Assembly (NCBI GenBank): GCA_025201805.1
Contig: MU619283.1
Location: 130,301 to 158,269 of the forward strand
Origin: Parasitella parasitica
Taxonomy: Eukaryota; Mucoromycota; Mucoromycetes; Mucorales; Mucoraceae
DNA length: 27,969 bases
Direction of reading: 5' to 3'
The first letter of the stretch is position 1; each line of letters starts with the position of its first letter. A model generated the notes under the pieces. It was not told where the DNA came from, did no database searches, and worked only from the letters and a program-made list of their open reading frames with translations. The translations under genes were made by a program, and so were the position numbers. This document shows positions 1 to 9,281 of this stretch, in pieces.

Positions 1-32
<32 letters not shown>

Positions 33-1120
33 CTCGCCTCTATTTTTTAACCAACTTGCTTACAACTTATCCCACTATTTTTTTAACCCAAAAAAAATTA
101 TAAAACGGTCAAAAAATAACAAAAACAAAAGAATGATTCATAGCACCAGGATACCAAAATGCAATATAGGAATCAAACAAGGACATGTCAATTTTTTTCA
201 TTGAAAAAAAAAGGTAAAGTACTTGAATGATTTATCCGGGTTTATTGATTGGTAGTTATGCTGTGCTCTTTACTCTCTGGTTTCGTTTCATTTCCTCATC
301 TTTCTCTTGGTTTTTACCGGTCGAAAACCTTGGTCAGTTTTGAAAACTGACCCTGAAACGTTTGTGTTTATGATTTTAGATCAGTATGTGATAAGAAAGA
401 TAGTAGTGGGGGGGGGCAGAGAGCTTTCTTTTCTTGGCTTTTTTCATTGACCAAATAAAAATAATTAACAATTTTCTTGAATTATCTATATTTAAGGCTA
501 AACATGCTGGAGGTATCTCAAAAACATTCTTCGCATGCAAAAAATTGGTTAATATGCGAGTTGGGCAGGCAAAGCACCTTCACATTTAATTTAGTATGTA
601 GAAAAGTGAGTTCCATATGCCTGACAGAGACATCATTAAAAATGAGCCTGTCATTGACTAGTGAGCGAAAGATCAAAGGAAGCTTCCTATAGACTATTCT
701 GGCCCTTGATGATAGCAACTATTAAATGAAATTTTTGACGTTACTTAAAAGGAACCTCTAATAGGCGATCCTTCTCTAAATATAATTGCACTATTTTTGT
801 CCTTAATTGGCATTTCCCTTCAGTTACGGATCGTTACCGTATACTACTAAACGTATCCAATTACCATATTATAATAATTCGAGTCTAATAAAGCTTTTGA
901 TGTGCAAATCTTGACAGTTAACAAAAGGCGTAAGTGCATGTGAACTAAATAATATAATATTGCGTTCACCATTTTGTTACACGCTCTTCCAAGATGTGGA
1001 GATTTAAAAGGAAGGTAGTAATAGTGGTAATTAAGATAATTTCCACCTTGGGCGCTAGTTTCTCTTCTCCTCTTCCTCCACTCCTTTTACTTTTTTATTC
1101 CTGAATATAGATCGAAGGAT
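1..1120. other. Gene-free AT-rich left flank
   Basis: The stretch opens with a 32-base poly-T run, which may be a contig edge. I see no convincing gene. It holds a near-perfect palindrome at 332-352 and a run of nine G at 408-416. At 518-718 the minus strand has a 66-codon open frame with no recognisable family. The last 60 bases before the gene at 1121 are pyrimidine-rich (about 1060-1094), as is common in fungal core promoters. Confidence 0.6.
332..352. repeat. 21-bp palindrome
   Basis: Two exact 10-base arms, GGTCAGTTTT and AAAACTGACC, flank a single central G. It could form a hairpin or bind a dimeric protein. Nothing nearby shows which, and chance is possible in AT-rich DNA. Confidence 0.5.
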
Positions 1121-2108
1121 ATGAAGACTTTTACAAGTTTATTATATGTAATATGGGCTACAGCATTTGTTCTGGCTTCTTCATCAGCTTCCTTTGTGGA
1201 CCTCTCCAACACATTTCTTCTACAAACCAATAACAATAATCAGAATGATGATATAGACATGAGTAGATTTACACACCTACTATCCAATCATCTACTATTT
1301 GACCATTTTGACAAAGCATATCTTCAACTCTCGAGAAAAATCTCGTTTCAATTTAGAGATGCCATCCAAGTCAAGGTTAAAAAGATAAAATCAAAAGGAC
1401 CTGGCAGTAGCAGCGTCAGTAGCAATAGCAACAGCCCTGCTTCGACAGTGGCTGCAGTTCCACCACCAGTAGATGTGCAAATATTGAAGCGACAGCTAAA
1501 AGGTGCCGTTGGATGTAAGTTTTTCTTTTTCGTATCTATCGCATTTGTTGCTCATAATCTTTTTATTTTTATTTTTATTTATAGCATTTGTCGAGGATAA
1601 ATTGCCAGCAATCCTGACCAATAGATATAACACCACAAGTTTACAGAATCAATTGGATGAGTTACTTTATCAGTACTGCCCTAGCATCTATAAACATCAG
1701 CAACGTACGATATCATACCAGTGTTTACTAGACAATCAAGAATCATTCTTTCAAGACATTTATTCGTACACAACATATGAGCTACAATCGACTTTATTAA
1801 AAGTAAATGAGTATGATTTGCCGAGACTGTTTGAAAAAACAAGAGCACAAATCTCGGGGATCTTAATTCATTTCAACCAGCATACATTAGACAGAAATCA
1901 CCATCGACTTGAGCTCAAAATCAAGGCAGCAAAAACATCATCAGTGCCTCCAGAGGGTACATCATTATCGCTACCCGCCAGCTACAGTAACAGCAAGTTT
2001 CGCAATTGGATTTCGCCAGAAATGATTCTTGATTTTGTCACGACTGTTACCCACTCTGACAATGAAGAAGGAAATACCATCCAGCATTTTATAGATTTAT
2101 CAATGTAA
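1121..2108 (+). CDS. Secreted protein of unknown function, two exons
   Basis: Exons 1121-1514 and 1585-2108 join across a 70-bp intron (GTAAGT...ATAG) without breaking the frame and give 305 residues. The first 23 or so residues form a clear signal peptide: Lys2, a hydrophobic core, then a small-residue stretch (ASSSASF). The mature protein has a Ser/Asn-rich linker near residues 95-110, then a mostly helical C-terminal half with a few Cys (in PSIYKHQQ and SYQCLLD surroundings). I recognise no family. The ATG at 1121 is the first in frame and follows a pyrimidine-rich stretch, so it is a good start. The gene is convergent with the PPR gene, with 58 bp between the stop codons. AATAAA signals lie just past its stop. 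It is probably secreted or surface-exposed; its function is unknown. Confidence 0.7.
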
Positions 2109-2166
2109 AAATAAAAGAATGACAGGGAAATAAAAGCTTGTTTATTATATACACATTAAAAGTAGT

Positions 2167-4581
2167 CTACATGCTGCTATCGCTATGGTTGCTTGATGAC
2201 AATTTTGATTCTATAAGTTTCAATTTTTGTATCACGGTAGAGTTGATTGGAATATTATTAAGAGGCATATCTTGCACGATGATTTCTTTTGCCAAGTGAG
2301 GCTTACCGAGGCCGACTAAACCATCTACAAGTTTGGTATATGTGTCCACATCTGCTTTATATCCAGTCTCATGTTCCATCCGAGTGATATATTTGCGTGC
2401 CTTTTGTATTTTGCCTTTCCTGGCCAATATAGTAATCAGGTTTTCATATACTTGCTTTTCAGGCTTCATTCCACGACTTCGCATTGATTTGAATAACTTC
2501 TCGGCTATGTTGGCATATTTTGTGTCTGCTGTGGCTGCATCTAATAAAATCTTGAATGTCATGCCATCTACTGCAATACGCTGAGTCTCTTGACCAGGGA
2601 ATAACTCGCCACGATTGTTTCGAAGAAGTAACCCTGTCATTTTTTGTATACCCTTTTTGGGGAGTAGATTGGTAATGGCGATATTATTGAGATAAACTTG
2701 GTCTGCTTGAGATGCCGTGGGCGATTTGAGTAGCTTATCATACAGGCTGTCTCTCATATTGCTTGATGAGTCATACGAGCTGAGCATTGTGCGCATGGTA
2801 GATAAATCTGGTACGACACTGACGAGCTTCATATGAGTGAGGATATCCAAAATTTTAGAGTAAGCAGCCGCTTTGTTTTCCATTACTGTTGTACGCATGA
2901 GCAGGTTGAAATCAATGACATCTGGCCCGTTTGTGTGAGAAGCGACAGTTTTAAACGTTGATTTTGCAGACTGTACATCGCCTTTGTTGAGATAGCAAGC
3001 AATTAAAGACGACAAACCAATATGCGTAAGAGACAGATCGAATCGCTTGTTCAACTCCAAAGCCTTCTCGCATATATCAACCCGTCCCGTTTGAGCAGCA
3101 AGACTGAATAAAGCTCGTAATGCCGTTCTCGCTAAATTCGGTTTGAGATCAGGCACCAATTTCTCAACTTCGACGGAGACGGTTTGGGCTGCATCTAATT
3201 GCTTGGAACGTATCAAACAACGTAAAACATGCACTCTTGCTTCGGCCAAATTAGATTCAGGGTATAATTCTTTACATCTTTTATAGAGCCTCATTGCATC
3301 CACATGGTATTTCAATTTCGCAGCATATGTCAGCAATGCTTGCATCGCATACAAAGGTACCGCCAAGTTGTGTTTCTCCATTTTCTCCCAAACACTGACT
3401 GAATGACTAATGTTTTTTTGTGATAGATACCAAAATATTAATTTCTGAGAACATTGCTGTGCCCCGGTTGTATCTTGCATAAAAATTGTATCTGATAGTA
3501 GTTTCTCTGCTGTGTGTAATTGTCCAGTATAGATGCTTTTGTCAAGTAAGTTTTTAATAATCGAAAGAGTGCTCATACCAAGATATCGCTTTTGTCTATA
3601 AATATGTCGCATGTCATTCAATCGCCACTGCTCCATACAGTCCATTGCAAACAGATTAAAAGCCTCGTTTAGCAATTGCCGATCATCCCCAACACACCTC
3701 TTGACTAATTGTGCCAAATCTTGATCAGAGCAATTTCTCTTTAAGAAATGCACTGCGGCATCCAACTGGTTTGTTGCGACCTTGCACGAAATAACAGAGC
3801 TTACCACGTTTCTGGTGGGCAATAACTTCATCTTTTGAATATGGCTCAGCCAAAAATCTATTCTATCTTGCTGTTTGTTTTTCGATAGCACCCTGATGAC
3901 AGCTTCAAACGTAGCCATACTCACTTTATTCCATTTCTTTATCGTTTCAGTCAGTAGATCATCTGCTCGCTTTGTGTAATTCAATTCTGTCGCAAGGTAA
4001 ATCAATTTTTCTGCATCTTGTAATCGATAGTGCGCATTTTGGAATTTTCCACGTTTGACATCTTCCAATATGTGAAATGCCTCGAAAAATGGTGTATTCG
4101 TAGTAAGGTCGTCAGGGTTGGACATGAATCGGGAAACAAGGCTATCGATATCTGCTCGTGTCAAATGCGAAAAATGGTGTGATCTTTGCTTGAGCATTTC
4201 ATAGATTTTCAGTAATTTCTTCCTATTTTCTCGTCGAATAATGGTTTTTCGAGTATGAGGTGAATATGCTGAAATGCTGGGGTCAGAATTCTTCAAAGAC
4301 ATCGAGGTTTCATGGTATAACTCATTTCGCAAGCTTTCAAGTGAATTTTGATTAGCAAGAGCGACAGAGGAAGAAGATGGTTTATTTGGCTGTGGTTTGT
4401 ATGGCTTAATCTTTGGATTGGGTGTGGTGGGATTGGAAGATGTTGATACAAGTGTTGTATTCCGCCGTATATGATGAGCCAGTGCTGGGGTCCTTCTCGA
4501 AAGGCAGTTGTGACATAGTCGTGCGAGCAGTTTTTGGGACTTCCAGCCTTCTCTAGATGATATAATAGACTGGAATGACAT
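2167..4581 (-). CDS. Mitochondrial pentatricopeptide repeat (PPR) protein
   Basis: This single exon encodes 804 residues from the ATG at 4581. An upstream in-frame ATG at 4665 would add a poly-Lys stretch read from a 25-base poly-A tract, so I reject it as the start. The chosen N-terminus (MSFQSIISSREGWKSQKLLA) is basic and Ser-rich without acids for some length, as in mitochondrial targeting peptides. The C-terminus holds at least three tandem PPR-like helical hairpins at about residues 671-780, with the typical spacing (TFKILLDAA, VYENLITILARKGKIQKA, TYTKLVDGLVGLGKPHLA). More degenerate repeats fill residues 330-560. PPR proteins bind single-stranded RNA; fungal ones act in maturation, stability or translation of mitochondrial transcripts. 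The exact target cannot be told from this sequence. The length fits the family. Confidence 0.85.
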   Translation of the reverse strand: MSFQSIISSREGWKSQKLLARLCHNCLSRRTPALAHHIRRNTTLVSTSSNPTTPNPKIKPYKPQPNKPSSSSVALANQNSLESLRNELYHETSMSLKNSDPSISAYSPHTRKTIIRRENRKKLLKIYEMLKQRSHHFSHLTRADIDSLVSRFMSNPDDLTTNTPFFEAFHILEDVKRGKFQNAHYRLQDAEKLIYLATELNYTKRADDLLTETIKKWNKVSMATFEAVIRVLSKNKQQDRIDFWLSHIQKMKLLPTRNVVSSVISCKVATNQLDAAVHFLKRNCSDQDLAQLVKRCVGDDRQLLNEAFNLFAMDCMEQWRLNDMRHIYRQKRYLGMSTLSIIKNLLDKSIYTGQLHTAEKLLSDTIFMQDTTGAQQCSQKLIFWYLSQKNISHSVSVWEKMEKHNLAVPLYAMQALLTYAAKLKYHVDAMRLYKRCKELYPESNLAEARVHVLRCLIRSKQLDAAQTVSVEVEKLVPDLKPNLARTALRALFSLAAQTGRVDICEKALELNKRFDLSLTHIGLSSLIACYLNKGDVQSAKSTFKTVASHTNGPDVIDFNLLMRTTVMENKAAAYSKILDILTHMKLVSVVPDLSTMRTMLSSYDSSSNMRDSLYDKLLKSPTASQADQVYLNNIAITNLLPKKGIQKMTGLLLRNNRGELFPGQETQRIAVDGMTFKILLDAATADTKYANIAEKLFKSMRSRGMKPEKQVYENLITILARKGKIQKARKYITRMEHETGYKADVDTYTKLVDGLVGLGKPHLAKEIIVQDMPLNNIPINSTVIQKLKLIESKLSSSNHSDSSM

Positions 4582-4618
4582 TACCCTTCTTTTATATGAA
4601 AAGAGAGAAAAAATGGTC

Positions 4619-4643
4619 TTTTTTTTTTTTTTTTTTTTTTTTT
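4619..4643. repeat. 25-base poly-T tract in the PPR 5' leader
   Basis: A run of 25 T on the plus strand (poly-A on the sense strand of the PPR gene) lies 38 bases upstream of the chosen ATG. It is probably part of the 5' untranslated leader or core promoter. Confidence 0.8.
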
Positions 4644-6445
4644 GACTGGTGAATAAACTTGTCAAAAAGAAACCCCCAGAGTCTATCGGGCAGGGTCATG
4701 GTATTGAAAATATTCTTTTCTCTATTCAGCGGCTATCTAAAAGTCAATTTGACCAACAGATGTCATCAAATCTCCATTCAATGTGTTCTATCAAGTTAAT
4801 ATGTAGGTCTCCACAGAGATTATGAATCTTATGATTATTGTCACGATTGGGTGAAAATCAGCTCAAATAAAAGATTTTGAGTTAGAGTATTCAGTCTTGG
4901 GTAAGAGTTTTTTCTCATCACTCCTGAAATGAATATATAGTTTTTCGATTCTCACAGAGAAACTAGTCTTTCATAACAGTGATACGCCCTGGCTATATCT
5001 TCTATATTAGGTATTATGTAGAGATTAAAAATATAATTGTTTTGTTTCACCAAGATGTGCTTTGCATTTGAATTTCATTTAGTAAAAATATGTATTCTCA
5101 ATTGCACATGTATAGCGTTCAAGTGCCATCACCATAGCAACCGTGTTTGAATTTAATCTATATTGTACATTTATCTTTAAAGCTTCAAGTGTTTAGGCAA
5201 TACCAACATGATCATCTATCTTTCAAGATATTGTTTGCTTTTGTAGCTACATTTTTAATGAATATATTGAGACCTTTGCAAAAAAAAAAAAAAAAAAGAA
5301 ACTGGTTTTTGGAGTATTGCTTTTAAGCTAACTCACGCAGACTCGAGAGATAAAAACATGGAATTTTAATCAGTTAAATTTGCCCAGCAAAATATTATTT
5401 ACTCTATGAAATATAAAGTGGATCACTATTAGGCATAGCATTTCTATAGAATATCATAATTTGTAGTGAAACATCTAATATCAATAAAAAAAAACAGAAG
5501 TAAAAGTATTGGTAAATGTATTTAATATTCAAAAAATTAAGTTTTATGGTTATTAGAGCCTATCTTATGTATCAATTTTTTTTAAAAAAAAGGATGTCAA
5601 TATGATACAAACTCATATCAAAGAGTAAAACAAGATCATAAACTGAACATGACATGGCATTTGAAATAGATACAATCTATCCTATTGCTCGGATCTCATC
5701 GCTAAAACCTTTATCCCCACATCACTTCCCTTAGTTCGTAGAAAGTATATAAACCCTCTATTTCGAACTGTAGTAAAAAAGTGTAAAAATAACAATAGAT
5801 ACAATTTAATTCCTTCTTTATTTTGGAAATAGGATAACGTGCAAAGGTTAGACGTTTATAATCTATTTATATTCGTTGTTATAAGCGGTCTGTCAGTCAG
5901 TCCTACCGTAACTGTCAGTCGGACCAAGTTCAAGTTCGTCTGTATTTGATTTTACATAATCAAGTACGGCATTCTAATATTGATGTTTCTGACACATTTG
6001 TAAATGACATGCATGGACCAGTCCTTACATTGGTCTATGCGTTCCAAATGTGGTTTGTGGTTCGATTTCTTTTAGTTGGTTCTTAATTGATTATGAATGC
6101 TTTGTGGTTTCACGGTAGATATTTAGGTAATCTGTTTGTTAGCTTGATTTGGAATCTTTAAGGTAGCTCCGTAAAAGATGACATTCAATTACTTTTTTTT
6201 GGGGAGTTCTATCACTTCAGCACATTACTGTCGTTCTAGCAAAATTTATTATGAGCAAATATCTGAATTGATGATTTTTTTTTCCCATAAATGTTATTGC
6301 TGCAAATACATTGTCAGATAGTAACTAAGAACTTGAAAAAAAAGTTTGGTGTAATTCTAAGCACTAGCCTCGACTAGGATAAGAGTGTGCATTGTGTTGT
6401 GCCAGTGTTAAGTGCCAGCGGAATGCTTTTTCATAAATGTTATGT
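4644..6445. other. Gene-free AT-rich interval
   Basis: No gene seen. Stop codons are dense in all frames. It contains a poly-A tract at about 5280-5297 and an isolated TATATAAA at 5746-5753. It is the left part of a 4.7 kb block between the PPR and COG2 genes that also carries the transposon relic at 6446-8556. Confidence 0.6.
5746..5753 (+). promoter_or_regulatory. TATA-like box with no downstream ORF
   Basis: TATATAAA preceded by a C-rich stretch (about 5713-5730) resembles the promoters of the real genes in this window, but no open frame of useful length follows. It may be the remains of a lost gene, the promoter of a non-coding transcript, or chance. Confidence 0.25.
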
Positions 6446-6546
6446 GAAAAGAGATAAACAAGACTTATTCTGAATAAAACCAGGTACAAAACTGAAGACT
6501 TTTATTGACATAAGATATGATCTCTATTTACGCTAAAATATATCCC
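6446..6546 (+). repeat. Left inverted-repeat arm, outer part
   Basis: This matches the reverse complement of about 8458-8556, including GAAAAGAGATAAACA at the outer edge versus GAAAAGAAATAAACA on the right. It ends abruptly where the 694-bp insertion begins. Confidence 0.8.
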
Positions 6547-7240
6547 TGTTGTGAGGGCTCGGTTGCGGGATGTGATTTACCTGTACATTCGAATACAATA
6601 CGCTTATTGAACTATCCAATTACTCCGATATTCAAGTAGCTATTACTAAAATTCTACTTCTAGATGTATGGATAATATATAATAGAAAAGTTAACTTCAA
6701 GGGGATAAAGAACTGATATTTATTAATTATGAATAATTGGAATATTTATATGTGATAACTGTTTGTTTGTTGGCGCTATACGCCTTACTCGCATGACCCT
6801 ATTGTGGACATGCCCACTCACAACTGTTGGGTTAAAAAAGATAATAAAAACCAAATGTTAACGAGATACGAAAACTTAAAGATACTTTATTTAAGATCGA
6901 AATTACATCTGCTATTTATACTTTTTACAACTACATAAATTTATGGTGACTTATTTAGATTACTAATTGATAAGACTAATTCACAGTGACAATCTACTTG
7001 ACAGGATACGATATGAGGTTATACAGCAAGGGCTACACGTCTTTGATCTGACAGTGTTTTAACCTTTATCCTGGTGCTCAGATCTGTGTTACTTACAGGA
7101 ATAACCTTCTTGATTTGAAACCGAGACTTTATTCTCCAATTTACACAGGCTTATCACATCACATCATTGGACAATCTTCAATCTTCAATTGAAGTACATT
7201 GCCATGATCTCCTGTCTATAATTATGGCAGATCAACAACA
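6547..7240 (-). mobile_element. Nested insertion, LTR-like
   Basis: The 694 bases are absent from the matching position of the right arm (about 8457), so they are a later insertion. They start TGTTG and end CAACA, the short inverted ends typical of LTRs. Flanks ATCCC and TTCCA could be a decayed 5-bp duplication. The inner block 6825-7240 also starts TGTTG and ends CAACA. Read on the minus strand, it carries TATAAATA (about 6915-6922) followed by AATAAAGTATC, the order of promoter and poly-A signal expected in an LTR. It is probably a solo LTR or LTR plus leader fragment. There is no coding sequence. Confidence 0.6.
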
Positions 7241-7520
7241 TTCCAATCAATGTTTACCCACATAACATCTGATGTTTGACAAGAAGTGTCAAACATTATT
7301 AAATCACTGCATTTTCAGAAACAGACCTTGTCTTCAATTTTACGTTGAAGAGAAGATTGGGTAAGATGTCTCCACAACATCCCGCTGTCTGATCTTGATG
7401 TAATCGTTGAATTAGCCTAGAACCTTCAAAGAGGTTCAATTACAACTTGAAGCTTATTAGTTATTTACGTAAAAGAATTGCCAACAACAATTACTACTAT
7501 CATGATCTATACATTAAAAT
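7241..7520 (+). repeat. Left inverted-repeat arm, inner part
   Basis: It matches the reverse complement of 8221-8457 at high identity by eye. One extra block of about 28 bases lies near 7374-7402 on this side. It includes the conserved hairpin at 7272-7296. Confidence 0.8.
7272..7296. repeat. Subterminal hairpin in the left arm
   Basis: ATGTTTGAC and GTCAAACAT are exact 9-bp inverted arms around a 7-base loop (AAGAAGT). The same hairpin is preserved in the right arm at 8405-8429. Confidence 0.8.
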
Positions 7521-8220
7521 TATGTTAGATGTATGCCATATGTAGCCATTATATGGATGCAGCATTTCTACCACAACATGAACGTTTATATAATACATCG
7601 AGAGATTTATTACGAATAAAAGTATAAATCTTTGGCAGATTTGTTTTAGAGAAGACTTTTGGCATAATAATAATTTCTGCTAAAATGACAGTAGAACCGA
7701 CTTCTAACTTGGAAAACTTAGCATTGACTTGGCCCTATCTGGCAACAACATTGACATCTATACTAAAAGGATCTTTACCGGAATAATTTCTATTGAACTT
7801 TTCTAATAAATCACAGACGTTCTACAATTCGTTCCAACCACCAAGACAGTTTACTACCATTCCTTTAAAACCACCATACGGGAGAGCCAAAAACACGTAA
7901 TTGCATTTCAAACTCCGACACAAAAAACAGAGAAACGTTTGATAGAGACATTGCCCAGTAGAAAGCAAGTTATACTCAGATAGCGATGATCATGTCTGAT
8001 TTGATGGCGCATAAGACAGGGTTTTATTTGCTCTCTATGGCAGGCTATTAGTGGCTATTCACCCAAATTCGTGGCTTCTGCTGATAGCTTTCTAGATATT
8101 GATGTAGACATTGTTGCAGAAATTATTTAAACTAATTATAGCATTTTCGTTTTTGAAGCAAAAAAATGGATTTTAATTATTGTGTTTGTATAAAGTGTCG
8201 ACATTTGTCATACTTAATTT
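7521..8220. pseudogene. Degenerate interior of the transposon
   Basis: This is the centre between the two arms. Frames with coding-like runs are broken by stops, for example a plus-strand stretch at about 7690-7905 (reads such as SNLENLALTWPYLATTL and, after a stop, SFQPPRQFTTIPLKPPYGRA) and another near 8040-8130 (SGYSPKFVASADSFLDI). No transposase catalytic motif is visible. It is likely a rotted transposon protein or captured host sequence. Confidence 0.35.
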
Positions 8221-8556
8221 ATTTATAATATAGCGATCATAATAGTAAATTTAGGTAATTCTTTTACAAATAAGTAATAAGCTACAAATTGTAATTGAAC
8301 CGCTGAGAGGTTTTTAGATTAATTCGGGGAGACATCTTATCCAATCTTCTCTTTAACGTAAAATAGAAGAATAGGTCTGTTCCTGGAAATGTTGTGATTT
8401 AATAATGTTTGACACTTCTTGTCAAACATCAGATGTTGTATGGATAAACATTGATTAGGATATTTTTTAGTTTAAATAGAGATAATATATTATGTCAATA
8501 AAAGTCTTCAGTTAGTATTTGGTTTTATTCAGAATAAGCCGTGTTTATTTCTTTTC
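8221..8556 (-). repeat. Right inverted-repeat arm, uninterrupted
   Basis: This is the intact partner of 6446-6546 plus 7241-7520. Its continuity across about 8457 shows that the left-arm insert is secondary. Confidence 0.8.
8405..8429. repeat. Subterminal hairpin in the right arm
   Basis: ATGTTTGAC and GTCAAACAT around the loop ACTTCTT: the mirror copy of the hairpin at 7272-7296, with both 9-bp stems perfect. Confidence 0.8.
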
Positions 8557-9281
8557 CTAAACTAATTCACAGGAATTTAGTGGATAAGAGTTTACGGATC
8601 ATCGGTAAAACAAAAGCCCAGATATGTATAAAGGATAGAACGTTCTTCGTAGTAGATTTGGAGGAAGTGCATTCGTCAGGATTTAACACTATTTTCAGGA
8701 ACAAAATGCTATATGCTATCACCACTCTGTTCTCATGCTCGCTTTAAGATGTATTGTACCAACTATAATACATTACCGCTAGGAGTTGATCTATATCCTA
8801 AAGAGAGGTCAAGAAATTGAGCATTTTTTCAATCAATAGCTTATCAAGTTATCAGAAGGAAACATTTTTGATGCATTTTGCTTCGGTGGCTTTCTGCTTT
8901 GACAGCGTATGAAGTCTCAACATGATTTGTGATATTGTTAACGTCTAAGGTTAGATGTTCCGGGTGGTACTCACATACTTTTAATTGTCTACCACAGGGG
9001 AAAAAAACGATCAAGATTAATCATTGTTGATCAATTTGCTAGTTAATTGGTTGCTTAATCATTGGTAATAAATTTATGTGGAGGAAACATGAGTTTTATT
9101 AAAAGCATGTTCCATATATCAGCTTCAGCCGTTGAAGGCTTCTAATCATGGAGGTAATCGATGGTGGTAAGTTTTTTAGATCATGAATGTTATTTAAAAA
9201 GCGCCAGCAGGATTTCTTGTTTCTCGCGTTTGCCACCAAAACAGAAGACCTTCTCTTTTAATTACATTTTTATATAGAAAA
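8557..9281. other. Gene-free interval upstream of COG2
   Basis: A short open frame at 8541-8747 begins with GTG, overlaps the transposon arm and has no recognisable family. A small hairpin (ATGTATT/AATACAT) sits at about 8749-8773. The last 60 bases hold the probable COG2 promoter and leader (TTTTTATATAG just before the ATG). Nothing else is seen. Confidence 0.5.

Larger units (their letters stand above)
6446..8556. mobile_element. Decayed DNA transposon with long terminal inverted repeats
   Basis: The right arm (8221-8556), reverse-complemented, matches the left arm (6446-6546 plus 7241 to about 7520) over roughly 340 bases with high identity by eye. Shared blocks include CTTATTCTGAATAAAACC, ACTGAAGACTTTTATTGACA, GTTTGACAAGAAGTGTCAAA and GAGAAGATTGG. 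The left arm is interrupted by a separate insertion (6547-7240). The arms enclose about 700 bases (7520-8220) with only broken reading frames. No transposase motif is recognisable and no clear target-site duplication was found, so the outer edges are approximate. Long arms with a short centre suggest a foldback or Mutator-like non-autonomous element. The superfamily is not determined. Confidence 0.8.

Noticed and set aside
477-718. Overlapping open frames on both strands (plus 477-692, minus 518-718)
   Set aside because: Both are short, neither has a recognisable family or promoter. The minus frame looks slightly protein-like, so it is mentioned in the flank entry but not called.
4582-4665. 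N-terminal extension of the PPR protein from the ATG at 4665
   Set aside because: It would be translated from a 25-base poly-A tract into poly-Lys and would bury the mitochondrial targeting sequence.
5870-5945. Short GTCAGTC repeats
   Set aside because: Only two or three imperfect copies, with no array or stable structure.
8541-8747. 68-codon open frame beyond the right transposon arm
   Set aside because: It begins with GTG, overlaps the inverted-repeat arm, and shows no family features.
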